Below are positions 44,417 through 54,906 of a stretch of 64,000 nucleotides of DNA, one piece after another. The notes below the pieces were generated by a model. That model saw only the letters and a list, made by a program, of their open reading frames with translations. It had not been told where the DNA came from and did not search any database. The stretch is from Stomoxys calcitrans. Lineage: Eukaryota; Arthropoda; Insecta; Diptera; Muscidae. Numbering within the stretch: the first letter of the stretch is position 1; each line of letters opens with the position of its first letter. The DNA is taken from the NCBI RefSeq assembly GCF_963082655.1, contig NC_081553.1, positions 156,403,441-156,467,440 on the forward strand, given 5' to 3'. A program made the translations under genes and the position numbers.

Positions 44417-46369
44417 TTATGATGGCTGTTCATCAGCTCGGAGACCACGAATACGGCGAATGGCTCTCCTCCTTGCCTTGTCTCTCTCGGGATGCACAAT
44501 AAATTGACGGTTGAACAACATGGCGCATCTCTTCGAATCAGTCACTGTTATCTCGCCAAAAGTGACTGAGGTCCTGTCATCCCGCCTACCGGGGTTCGAG
44601 AGTGACTTAACAGTGGCCCACAGTTTGCCCACACCAGTGCCTAAGTTCCTGTCATCCCGTCTACCGGGGTTCGAGAGAGACTTAACAGTGGCCCACAGTT
44701 TGCCTACACCAGTGCCTAAGTTACATTGCTCCAAGTGTTCCAGCCACAAATTCCGCTTATATTCGTTGACTACCCTGTTTATTTCCAGATTCAGCTCCCT
44801 GATTCTGGGGTCCATGATGCCTCGGAATTTCCTCTCGGCCACAAGCACATCAGAGGGGGGTGGCAGTTCATTGAAGCGGCGATTGGTATACTCTCTGAAG
44901 CCAGTCCTATCGTTCTTCTTATAATTGATAAACGTCCGGCGCTCAGAGGTTATGAAGTCGGGTGGTCGGTCGATGGTGAGAATTATGGGGAGGTGGTCTG
45001 ACCCCAAAGAGATGACGGCTTGCCAGGAGACGTCACTCAGGAGATCAGGGGATGCAATTGAGATGTCTGGCGAGCTGCTGCAGCTCCTCGTAATCCCAGT
45101 GGGGGCATCCTCATTCACCGTGCAAAACGTGGAGCAATCTATCTGCTCTGCCAAATCTATGCCACGCTGGTCGTTTCCTAGGGGAGAATGCCATGACGTG
45201 TGATGTGCATTAAAATCCCCTAGAACCAGACGATTATGGCCAGATAGCAACCCACTTATGTCGGGGTTGTAAGCCTGGCCATTAATCGGGATACAGCTAC
45301 CAACCGGCGGTATATACACGTTGTATATCTTTATCTCGGCAGTACCAGACCTGACTGCTACCCCCATTCTTTCCATGTATGGGTCACTAGCGTCAAGCGC
45401 AGGCGAGATAGGTCTATACTGCACGGAATGGTGTATAACGAAGGCCAATCCCCCACTTCCATTCCTTGAGCGATCCTTACGTAGCACATTGTAACCGTGA
45501 CAACTGTGCAAGCTCCAGGTGTTGGTCAGCTACAAATTCCGCTTATATTCGTTGACTACCCTGTTTATTTCCAGATTCAGCTCCCTGATTCTGGGGTCCA
45601 TGATGCCTCGGAATTTCCTCTCGGCCACAAGCACATCAGAGGGGGGTGGCAGTTCATTGAAGCGGCGATTGGTATACTCTCTGAAGCCAGTCCTATCGTT
45701 CTTCTTATCATTGATAAACGTCCGGCGCTCAGAGGTTATGAAGTCGGGTGGTCGGTCGATGGTGAGAATTATGGGGAGGTGGTATGACCCCAAAGAGATG
45801 ACGGCTTGCCAGGAGACGTCACTCAGGAGATCAGGGGATGCAATTGAGATGTCTGGCGAGCTGCTGCAGCTCCTCGTAATCCCAGTGGGGGCATCCTCAT
45901 TCACCGTGCAAAACGTGGAGCAATCTATCTGCTCTGCCAAATCTATGCCACGCTGGTCGTTTCCTAGGGGAGAATGCCATGACGTGTGATGTGCATTAAA
46001 ATCCCCTAGAACCAGACGATTATGGCCAGATAGCAACCCACTTATGTCGGGGTTGTAAGCCTGGCCATTAATCGGGATACAGCTACCAACCGGCGGTATA
46101 TACACGTTGTATATCTTTATCTCGGCAGTACCAGACCTGACTGCTACCCCCATACTTTCCATGTATGGGCCACTAGCGTCAAGCGCAGGCGAGATAGGTC
46201 TATACTGCACGGAATGGTGTATAACGAAGGCCAATCCCCCACCTCCATTCCTTGAGCGATCCTTACGTAGCACATTGTAACCGTTACAACTGTGCAAGCT
46301 CCAGGTGTTGGTCAGCTTTGTCTCCTGAATCGCTGCGACCAATATGCTTTTCCGACTCATAAAGTCCAC
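44417..46369 (-). pseudogene. LINE-A copy 2 endonuclease, partly duplicated
   Basis: The endonuclease is present twice. One part lies at 44417-45511 and a second at 45530-46369, both with VLGDFNAHHTSWHSPLG. SLGSDHLPIILTI appears in the first and SLGSYHLPIILTI in the second, so the catalytic Asp is lost there. The doubling is a direct tandem duplication with period 786 bp (44746-45531 and 45532-46317). A 75-bp in-frame duplication lies at 44573-44722. Confidence 0.85.
44746..46317. repeat. 786-bp direct tandem duplication
   Basis: Both units begin ACAAATTCCGCTTATATTCG and end CCAGGTGTTGGTCAGC. They differ at only a few visible positions (for example GGTCTGACC against GGTATGACC and TGGGTCACT against TGGGCCACT), so the duplication is young relative to the insertion. 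Confidence 0.9.
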
Positions 46370-46559
46370 GATCTCATCGATCTTGCCACGCAGTCCGTTG
46401 CAGTTTAACTACAAGAACGTTGCGTAAATTGCCGTACGGGCGAGGTCGGGGGGGTCACATAGTCCGACGACGAGGACGCCGAAGGCGACGACGGCGATGC
46501 TTGTGACCCACTGCTGGCTATGTTCGCACAGCACCTTACGACATAGCCAGTATGACTAT

Positions 46560-46819
46560 ACTAAATGTACCCACTCCATGCACAGGTTACACCTCACCGA
46601 CACCGACCAATGATGAAGGCGGTTCTGGCAAACCGAACAGAACCAGGGTCCGGGGTTCTTTTCAATCCCGGCACGGACCAGAAGCGTGCGGAGAAGGCAC
46701 TCCGGGATGTGCCTCTCCCATGACGAAAAAAGACGAACACGTACACTGAGTCGGCAGCCCTTGCCGATGAGGATTCCATCGGTTCAATCCGGTATGTACA
46801 ACCGGCTGCCATGGGATTG
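46560..46819 (-). pseudogene. LINE-A copy 2 N-terminus with 2A-like motif
   Basis: The 2A-like GIEKNPGP lies at 46646-46669, preceded by RHIPECLLRTLLVRA and followed by WFCSVCQNRLHH and a truncated finger (CNLCMEWVH then stop). A TGA in this frame lies at the same upstream place as in copy 1. An overlapping frame starts at the ATG at 46812-46810. Confidence 0.7.
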
Positions 46820-46831
46820 AGTTGTGGACGG

Positions 46832-47619
46832 TAATAGGCAAAAGCGAAAAGGTTAAAAAAGTGATATAACTATGTATCGATATTCTACCATTCCATAAAA
46901 ATGTAAACAGTTATGAAATAATTAATAATTACCGTTGGTGCAAATGCATGCACGAACATGAAAAATTATATTGCTGGCGCAGACAAAGTTGCCTGGTGAA
47001 AATATTTTTATACAAGGTAAATTTGGTGAGAAATACAGTCCATCTCTTGTTTCTGTGAAAATAGTGTTTCTCTTTTTCTACTCTGTATAAAATCAAAGGA
47101 AAAATTTAATATGCGGCAACTGCAGCGATTTTGCAGAAATAGGTTATCATCCCTTTTGCTAAGAAGACAACATACAGCATTAGAGCTCGACTCGTCCCGA
47201 CATTTATGTAAGCATTTGAATTAAAAATAACCCAATTTACCGGTCTTTTTTCCTTCTTTATTTACCTTGGTGCAGGAATTTTTTAAATCGAAATGCGAAC
47301 TACAATTTTTGCAGCTATGGAATATATTCAAGCAGATGTTTTCACCAAGGATTTATACTAAGAATACAGCCTGACGCATACGTTTTCTTAAGTATTAGAC
47401 TAAAAATAAAACCATGTATCTATACTTAAGACTTAAATTTCTTTTGAACAGTTTTTCTCAGAATTACAATAATAAACTATTTTGGATGTGGCGTAATGGA
47501 ACTTTAATGAAAATTAATAAGGTGCTTTCCTCTTTGCGGATTATTTCATAGGGGAATTTCTCCAAAGCAACTGAGAACTTAAAGCGTGAATGTTTTTATT
47601 TGAATCGTTAATGTTTAAA
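46832..47619. other. No gene recognised
   Basis: AT-rich intergenic DNA without an identifiable element. Confidence 0.4.
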
Positions 47620-49555
47620 TATGATATATATTTGTTTGTAGGTTTGTTTGTATGTTTGTGTGCTCTTTATAGACTCAGAAACGGCTGAACCGATTTTCTT
47701 GAAACCTTCACAGATGGTGCATAATGATCCCGTGGTGAAAATGGGGTACTACATCTTTTGATATCGTAAGGTGGCGCGGACCCTCCCCCTTACTCTAATT
47801 TTCAGAAACGCCAGATCTCGGAGTTGGGTGGTGCGATTTAAGCGAAATTTTATGTGCTCTCATAGTACTCTAAAAATAAAAATTTGGTATCCAAATTTCG
47901 AATGGGGTACCTAGGGGGGCTGCCCCACCCTAAAACCTACCAAACATATATTTAGGCAAATCACGACAATATGGGACTCAAATGAAAGGAATTTAGGATA
48001 AAAAAACGTATCTGATATCCAATTGTCGAACCAAGTGCTAGGGAGACCACCCAAGCCCCAAAACACCCCCAAACAGGACTTATTTACTGACCATTGGAAT
48101 ATGGGGCTTAAATAAAAGGTATTTAAATGTAGAATACGAATCTGATATCCAAGTATGGGACCAAGTGTTTGGGGGGCCGCCTCTCACCAAAAACATCCCC
48201 CAAAGGGGACAAAATTACGACCATTGCAATATGGGGCTCAAATGAAAGGTCTTTGGGAGTAAAGCACGAATTTGATATCAATATTCGGGAAAAGTGTCAA
48301 TGTGGCCACGCCACCCCCACAACACCACCCAAATAGAAAGTATTTTCTGACTATTGCAATATGACGCTGAAATAAGAGGGTTTTTAAAGTGAAATACGAA
48401 TCCGATATATATTTTCAAGTCCAACTGACTGAGAGGCCGCCAAACACCCCCCAAGCCGGTCATGTTTGCCGACTATGGAAATATGGCCCACGTATCTGAT
48501 ATCAACATTAGGGGCCAACTGTCTAGCGGACGTCCCACTACCATAAAAAGCCCCAAATAGGACGTATTTGCTCACCAAGACAATTTGGGTCTTAAGGAGA
48601 GTGGAACTAAATATTCATAGTTTTTAGGGCCAATACCCCAAAACGGACATATTTGCTGACTTTTGCAATAAGGAGTTTAAATGAGATTAGAAAACGAATT
48701 AGATATCCAATTTTGAAACCAATGACAATATGGGGTTCGAATAAATGATATACAGGTATATGAGAATAGAGCACATTGCTGATATATTTTCAGGGCTAAG
48801 AATTTGGGGGACCACCCAATCGCCAAAACACCCCTAAATCGTGCATATTTATCGATCATGACAATGTGGGGCTTAAATGAAAGGTATTGGGGGTAGAGCA
48901 AGAATTGATACCCATTTTCAGGACCAATTTTCTGGGGGTCTACCCCTTTCCCAAAATACCCCACAAACAGGAATTTTTAAGTGACCATCGCAATATGGGG
49001 CTAAAACAAAGGTATTTGGTTGTAGAATGCGAATTTGATATGCAAATGTGGGACCATCTATTTAGGGCATCACCCATTTCCCAAAACACCCCCCAAAGGA
49101 AAAAAAAAAATTGCGACCATGCCAATATGTGGCTCAAATGAAAAGTATTTGAGATTAAAAACGAATTTGATAACTTATTTTGGGCCATGTGTTTGGGGGA
49201 CGCCTCATCATGTAAACTCCTCTTTAGCAAATGGCAAATAAATGGTATTTGAGACAAGAGCACGATGCTGATATTTTTTCAGGACCACCTCACCCCCGGA
49301 AACACCCCTAAATCAGATATCATGAGAATATCGGGCTGAAATAAAGTATTTTGAGAATGCAGTTCACCTTACATCCAAACTTAAGTTCGTAGACCAATAA
49401 AGATCATAAGGGATTCAGATAAAGGCACTTATATTGTTAAACTGTAAGTCAAACGATATACTAATTTCGTAGCATGGTATTTCACTAAAAGATTTTTAAT
49501 TGTCGAAAAAAATATTTCAAGGAAACTTTTGTTCCATATAAAGTAAAAGAATGCC
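47620..49555 (+). mobile_element. Helitron-family element, 3' end missing
   Basis: It opens with a TTTGTTTGT-rich leader and ATAGACTCAGAAACGGCTGA followed by ACCGATTTTCTTGAAA, as in 54907. It then has about ten degenerate ~125-bp units (CAATATGGGGCTCAAATGAA, AGGTATTTG, GATATCC, GGGACCA, CCCCAAAACACC). The closing part matches 56100-56270, but the CTAG terminus is absent. Confidence 0.65.
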
Positions 49556-49619
49556 TTGTGATAAAAACGCATTTTCCACAGGATACGACGGGACTCACGG
49601 AGACACCGGAATCTTGGAA

Positions 49620-51003
49620 TTAAGAGGTTGACCGAAGGCTTATCATAACGGAATTTATGGTCGAGGAAGCCTTGAGGAGCTTCAAACAATTTAAATCAAT
49701 TTTATCGCTACTCCTTTGGGTGACCACCATCAATAACCTATTACGGATGTTGACTGAGGAGGGATTTGATCCCGTCTGCTGTGCAGACGTAGATATAATA
49801 CTTCTTAGGGGTAAAGATCCGAACCAGCAATGCAGAAGGGCCGACTGGGACTCGGGACTCGGGCCTGAGGGCCGACTGGCTACGTCCCAGTCGGCCCTCA
49901 GGCCCGAGTCCACAAATTAATTAAATTAAATTTATTCGAAACATGGGAATAAAAGTGTTTTAAAACCAATTGACCGTAAATCATAAAGACAAAATTTTCG
50001 GTTATGGAACTTGAAGCGATGAGAAAATGGACTGAAGATGGCAGCAGCTCATACCATCGCGGTATAATCGAGGCGACGATAGGATACTTGGAAGGAAGGG
50101 AAGAGGCTTCCGAGACGACAATTGAGGTCGAGTGCGAGGCCAGCGGCACGGTCTTGACGGAACCCTATTATTGCCGTCTGGAATATCATGTACATGGATG
50201 GATCGAAGCTAGGAGACATCATGAGCCTGGGGGTCTACATTGAGAACCCAGGGACTGAGATCTGTTTTAGTCTGCCTGACCATAATACGGTCCTGCAGGC
50301 GGAGATCCGGGCAATCAAGGAATGCGTGAGGTGGTGTGGTACCAACGCGAGGACGTCGATTGTGAACATCTTTACGGACAGTAAAATGGCCAAAAGGACA
50401 ATAACAACCAGGAGGGTAAGGTCACGAACAGTCTTGCAGTGTAAGAAGGAGATAAACGCTTTTTCTGAGGATGGCACAATCCGCAATGTTTGGGTGCCTG
50501 GCCATAACGGAGTGAGGGGGAATGAAAGGGCAGACTATTTGGCAGTGAAGGCCAGGCAAATGCCGTCAATAAACTTGGTTAACCCGAAGCCTTTCGGGTC
50601 GACGCAGTCCGATTTAAAGGCGTGGGCAACAAATGTAACACTGTGAAACAGCGAAACAGTCGGTAAAACGGCGAAAATCCTATGGGATGGTCCGGATGGT
50701 GAGAGGACGAGGCTATTACAGAAAGGAAGTAAGAAGAAGATCAGTATTGCTTTTGTAGTCATAACGGGACACACATGACTACGAGCTCACTTATGCAAAA
50801 TGGCTGCGGCAAGTGATAGCATGTGTACGGCATGCCGGGAAGATGATGAGACGCTAAAGTATTTCCTATGTCATTGCCCGGCTTACGCGGCCAACAGACA
50901 CCGGTACTTAGGTGGGGACACAATACCAGACATGAACCAACATAGGGCAGTGGTATGGAAAACAATTAAGGATATTGTAAGTAGCACGGAATTCCTAACT
51001 TAA
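49620..51003 (+). pseudogene. LINE-C copy: RT stub, RNase H and C-terminal tail
   Basis: 49640-49830 encodes TTINNLLRMLTEEGFDPVCC, then ADVDIILLRGKDPN, a shifted YADD region matching 10627-10875. After a deletion and a hairpin, 50188-50646 encodes an RNase H. It keeps the acidic set: MDGSK, VLQAEIRAIKECV, NIFTDSKMAKR and VWVPGHNGVRGNERADYLAV. 50800-51003 adds a Cys/His tail (CTACREDDETLKYFLCHCPA) and ends VWKTIKDIVSSTEFLT. This is the best-preserved RNase H of the family; the ORF is still broken. 51004-51180 is the likely 3' UTR. Confidence 0.78.
49855..49911 (+). repeat. Perfect 25-bp hairpin, 7-nt loop
   Basis: The left arm 49855-49879 (GGACTCGGGCCTGAGGGCC...) pairs with 49887-49911 without mismatch around the loop CTACGTC. 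It lies at the junction where LINE-C RT sequence ends. A partial extra copy of the left-arm sequence (GGGCCGACTGGGACTCGG) sits just upstream. Confidence 0.9.
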
Positions 51004-51180
51004 AAATTTTTTTCTTTTTCGATGTTACTTTTTAGTTTTTATAGCGCTTTACAAGTCGTTTACTGGCTTAGGTGTTTGTCCATAGTGGCATGGGGCGGAT
51101 TAATATCTGCACCCTTTTTTCAATCTAACCTATTCAGCACTAAGAGCCTAGGAACTGCCCTACCCCGGACACTTGCAATT

Positions 51181-51481
51181 ATACTTTAACTTTAATTTCC
51201 TCACCCCAGCGATGGTAGGCAGGAAATAGAAAATACCTTGTAGTCAAGATTTTACTCTTTTAAACCACGATACGCACGCACTGTTTTATATTGGGATGTA
51301 CTAGATGAACCGCAACCAAAGATGACCTCTCGGAATCTCTGACGTATATGGCGTACATTTCCTACTTATAATACATACTTCCAAATCGTTGAAACCCTCT
51401 CAAAAAAAGAAAACAGTTTTTAACAGAGCAATAAAAAGAAGGAAATCAAACAACCAATTGTAAGCTTTTGTGAATTTATAT
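51181..51481. other. No gene recognised
   Basis: Intergenic sequence without recognisable elements. Confidence 0.35.
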
Positions 51482-51760
51482 TGTTGTTGAGGCCACATTT
51501 CTGAATGTGGAGGTAGTGATCCACGTCAAGCTCTAAGGGGAGTAAGCCCGTTTTGGTCTATGGTACAGATCCCCGCGGTCATAGCCATTGGTTATTTAAA
51601 GACGCCAGTAACTCGCTTTGCCATATCGAGTATAGTATTTATGCAAGAGCCGGTGCCGCCCAACTTTTCACTGAGACTCCCTACACGATATCACTGATTG
51701 TCCGCGATTGCAAATGCAGCTACTCCGTATACGAAGTATCCCACTATCCGCAAATCTAAA
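51482..51760 (-). repeat. LINE-B 5'-leader fragment
   Basis: GCCATTGGTTATTTAAAGAC, GCCAGTAACTCGC and ATTGCAAATGCAGCTACTCCG match the leader of the large LINE-B copy at 8840-9010 in the same orientation. Confidence 0.6.
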
Positions 51761-51856
51761 ACAATGATATGTCGAAACTAAACAAGCAGCAGAGCTTTTA
51801 CGAGCTTTATAACGTTAACTACTATTTATACGTTTTAAACAAGAATATGAATTTTT

Positions 51857-51916
51857 GACGTTTACAACTTCCTGACAGTCGAAAACCAAAAAAACGCCCT
51901 ACGGACAATCTCTGAG
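51857..51916. repeat. hAT end fragment
   Basis: GACGTTTACAACTTCCTGAC and AGTCGAAAACC, ending CGGACAATCTCTG, match the inverted terminus of the hAT at 41381-43079. Confidence 0.6.
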
Positions 51917-52079
51917 CGCAACAACTTCGCTACGCCCACTTTTGCAATAAACGCAAAAGACTTGTCCACGGAATGTTTGTATTCACCTATTCAAAAGTTT
52001 TCGCTGTAGTACCACATTACATGTTATTGGTTCTTATTAATAATTTGTGGTCAAAGTTCTAAAAAAAGATTGCTGAGAT

Positions 52080-54085
52080 CTGGCCAGGTGCAGCACTAGA
52101 TTTAGTCAAGAAATAAGATATTCCTTCTCGACCAATGGCGTATGCTTGGATACCAAGGATTCCCTTAAATCATGAATCGATACTTGGAAGACTAAGGGAA
52201 TGTAAACCCAATCTTTCAACCATCGACCGGAAGATTGGATGAGGCTGATGGTGACCGGAGACACAGTAATCGTACTCAACTCCGGAGTTGTATCCTACGG
52301 ACATCGCTAAAGTCTGGCGGATAGCAGGAGACTGAAAATCCACCTGCCAAAATCGAAACAGGAGGGGATAGCATCGAAACGGGACCCGACAAGCCCTGTG
52401 TGGGTGGGTCACAAAGTTGGACTGGGCTCAAAGTGCGCGCCAGCGGGGAAGCACAGAACTCAAAAAGTACTTCGGTAGCAGCAGCTAGTGACGCATCTAA
52501 AGAGAAATTGTCCACACCGTCCTGTGTCCTGAGGAAGAGTAGTTTCACAGCTTTCTCACCTGCCCCTGCATGCGTACGGAAGCTCATCATGACAAGTTCT
52601 AAAGAATCTTGTGAGGATGAACTCCTGGAGGAATTAGAAGACGAGGCTAACACAACAGTGGTGGAAGTTCTGAATTCTGACTACGGTCCGGTTTCTAAAG
52701 ATAAACCTTCACCACCGTAAGGCCGCTTCGGCGGCACTAAAGGTCCTTCTGATAGCAGGGGATTTGGCGGTTCTTATCCAGTAACCATGGGCGTGAGGAA
52801 GAATGGTTCTCAAGGGTACGAGGAATAGCAGACACTGAGCTTGTATTCTTGCAAAGAGTAGTCTAAATGTTTTTCTTCTTCCGTCGCTAAGCACTTAAGG
52901 TTTAGTAGTAGCCAGCCTTGAAATAAACAGGTCTCATTACTGGCTGGCTTCCCTATATGTGGCACACGATTCAGAGTTGTCCACTTCAAACATCAAGTCG
53001 CTGGTTGAAGCCGCTTCTGTAGGGAAGAAAAACGAGATATGGGGAAGTTCGGATGCTTATTGAATATATTATAAGTTGCAATCTGGCGATTTGTAATAAA
53101 GGGGATAAACCGACCTTTATTACCAGGAACAGGCAGGAGGTACTAGATACGGATGGTTCCTTCTATACGGATGGTTCCAAACTAAACAACCAAGTGGGCT
53201 TTGGGGTGTACTCTAAACATCTAGAACTGGTCATGTCGAAAAGGTTACCCGACCACTGCAGTATGTATCAGGCGGAGATTGGAATTAAGGAAGTGGTGGA
53301 ATGACTAACATATAAATTCATAACGACGATTGGCATAAATATCTTCTCAGATAGCCAGGCAGCCCTGGAGAACGTATTTCTCAACACAAAAACCGCCCTC
53401 GACTGTCACAGATCTCTCAACGAGATAAATGAACAGTTCACAATTCACCTGTTCTGGGTACCGCGCCACAGAGATATCCCAGGGAATTATAAAGTGGACG
53501 GGTTTGTAAGACTAGGAACTACCCTACACATTCCAGGGATACTTGAATCTGTGGGTATGCCTCTAGCGACATGTAAGCTAAGTTTTCAGGACCAGGCCCG
53601 AGGGGCAACGAATGATAGATGGTCACATAGAGGGGGCTGTGAGCATTTCAAAATTATGTGGCCTAATCTCGACTTGAAGAGGTCTACTGCTTTGTTGTCA
53701 TTGGCTAGAACAGACGTCTCAGTCATTGTGTCCGTCATAGCAGGACACTGTCTAATCGGAAAACATGCTGACAGACTTAAGGATGCCACCAACGACTTTT
53801 GCAGCAGCTGTAAGGACATCGAAGAAGAAGAGACTATAGAACACCTTTTATGTGTGTGTCCCGCATTAACATTCGGAAGAAGTTTCACTTTAGGTTCTTT
53901 GAGAACATGTCTGATTTAGCGGATGTGAACATTCACAAGTTATTTGGCTTATTAAAGCGACCTGGATGGTTCAACGGTAGGAACTAGAAGGCATCTTCCT
54001 TCTTCTATTGCTGTGGTACACAATGGACGAAAACGTCTAAGTGTGTCTGATGGCAGACTGCCACTCAAACCTAACCTCGCCATCA
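52080..54085 (+). pseudogene. LINE-D copy: ORF1, endonuclease stub, RNase H, 3' tail
   Basis: 52400-52720 is the ORF1 C-terminus (SWTGLKVRASGEAQNSKSTS ... acidic ELLEELEDEANTT ... stop). 53053-53147 is an endonuclease stub (ISCNLAICNKGDKPTFITRN). It passes directly to RNase H (FYTDGSKLNNQVGFGVYSKH, MYQAEIGIKEVVE, then a stop, NIFSDSQAALENV, FWVPRHRDIPGN). The C-terminal tail is at 53494-53919 (GHCLIGKHADRLKDATNDFC, CKDIEEEETIEHLLCVCPAL). The whole RT is missing. The 3' end has CTAAGTGTGTCTGATGGCAG and AACCTAACC. 52740-53040 between ORF1 and ORF2 is non-coding. Confidence 0.75.
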
Positions 54086-54570
54086 CTCTACATTTTAGAT
54101 TTTTTTTGTGTGCCAGTCTGACACTCAACATAGATGTTATGTCAAATTAGATTTTCATAAAAAAACTGTATCGAATTATATTTGTAAATGAATTATAAAT
54201 AAATTCTTTTCTAATCTAAAAATCCAAATTATGGGTTTATCCAAGGAAAGCGGCTAAAGCTTAATGTTTAGGTTTCGTCTTAGGTCGTCGTTGACATGTA
54301 ATAATTTCATATTAAGCTGAAAAGGTAAAAAACGTTATAAGTTCGTTTGGGCCAAAGTGACACGGTACTTGAGAAGTCGTCTTTTGTTTTGTTTTGCGTA
54401 TTTTATTAGCTCTTTATCTAATTTGTAACCAAATACAGTTCGGTACTAATATGTGAAAACATGTTTAGAGTTACATATATTTTGTCGCATGTAAATGCCC
54501 TGAAGTCGTCGAAGGGTACCACAACATCGTTGGCTGTCTATTTGTAAGCTTAAAGCTGTCTTCCAGGTTT
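54086..54570 (-). other. Presumed 3' UTR / downstream flank of the SV2-like gene
   Basis: AT-rich sequence below the stop codon at 54571. No repeat ends are seen. It contains the candidate poly(A) signal at 54402-54407. Confidence 0.4.
54402..54407 (-). terminator. Candidate poly(A) signal AATAAA
   Basis: On the minus strand AATAAA occurs 164 nt past the stop codon of the SV2-like gene. It is the nearest canonical hexamer I noticed, but AT-richness makes chance hits likely. Confidence 0.3.
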
Positions 54571-54626
54571 TTAGTCTAAAGCTGCTGCGCCCGTTGTCGG
54601 TAGCATCCAGCATAACAATGCACTGA
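54571..54626 (-). CDS. SV2-like MFS transporter, last coding exon
   Basis: After the acceptor TTTCAG|TC the exon encodes (I)SALLCWMLPTTGAAALD and a TAA stop at 54573-54571. This is the end of transmembrane helix 12 and a very short cytoplasmic C-terminus, as in insect synaptic vesicle glycoprotein 2-like transporters, which often finish in LP-T/D-T-x-G-x-x-LD. The first two bases complete an isoleucine codon begun by the previous exon, so the reading frame is kept. Confidence 0.78.
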
Positions 54627-54682
54627 CTGAAAATAAAAAATGAAATTAAAAGATATTTTAGGCAAAATAGGTTGATACATAC

Positions 54683-54810
54683 TTAATAACATTGCGGAAA
54701 ATACAACAATGGGAATAATACAATTCAGATCAATCAAGAAACCAAATATCAAATTCCCCAAAAGTGCGCCGCTACGACCAAATGTCATAGACATTGCAGC
54801 TGCCATCACC
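54683..54810 (-). CDS. SV2-like MFS transporter, penultimate coding exon
   Basis: This encodes (R)VMAAAMSMTFGRSGALLGNL, then IFGFLIDLNCIIPIVVFSAM and LL. It corresponds to transmembrane helices 10-12 of the synaptic vesicle glycoprotein 2 / SV2-related group. The GRxGAxxGNLxFG motif followed by ID...C..P is characteristic. The acceptor is TTAATAG|G at 54812-54811 and the donor is TTAA|GTATGT after 54683. The intron to the last exon is only 56 bp, common in flies. The likely role is as a membrane transporter, perhaps of vesicles; the substrate is unknown. Upstream exons were not found between 54811 and 64000, which is filled with repeats, so the preceding intron is at least 9 kb. Confidence 0.8.
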
Positions 54811-54906
54811 CTATTAATGTAAAAATAAATATAAACATTTATTACAGGTTTGGATTTTTTTTGGTAATTTAAATATAAACTTTTTAACTCGAAGCTAGTA
54901 GATATA

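Larger units (their letters stand above)
40914..46819 (-). mobile_element. LINE-A copy 2, rearranged, with nested hAT
   Basis: This is flanked by a 12-bp target duplication, AGTTGTGGACGG, at 40902-40913 and 46820-46831. The 3' end is a CAA repeat. RT pieces lie at 40943-41380 and 43088-44325; endonuclease pieces at 44417-45511 and 45530-46369; the 2A-like/PHD end at 46560-46700. It is broken by the hAT at 41381-43079, a 786-bp tandem duplication, smaller duplications and several deletions (near 44325, 46410 and 46560). It is dead. Confidence 0.88.
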
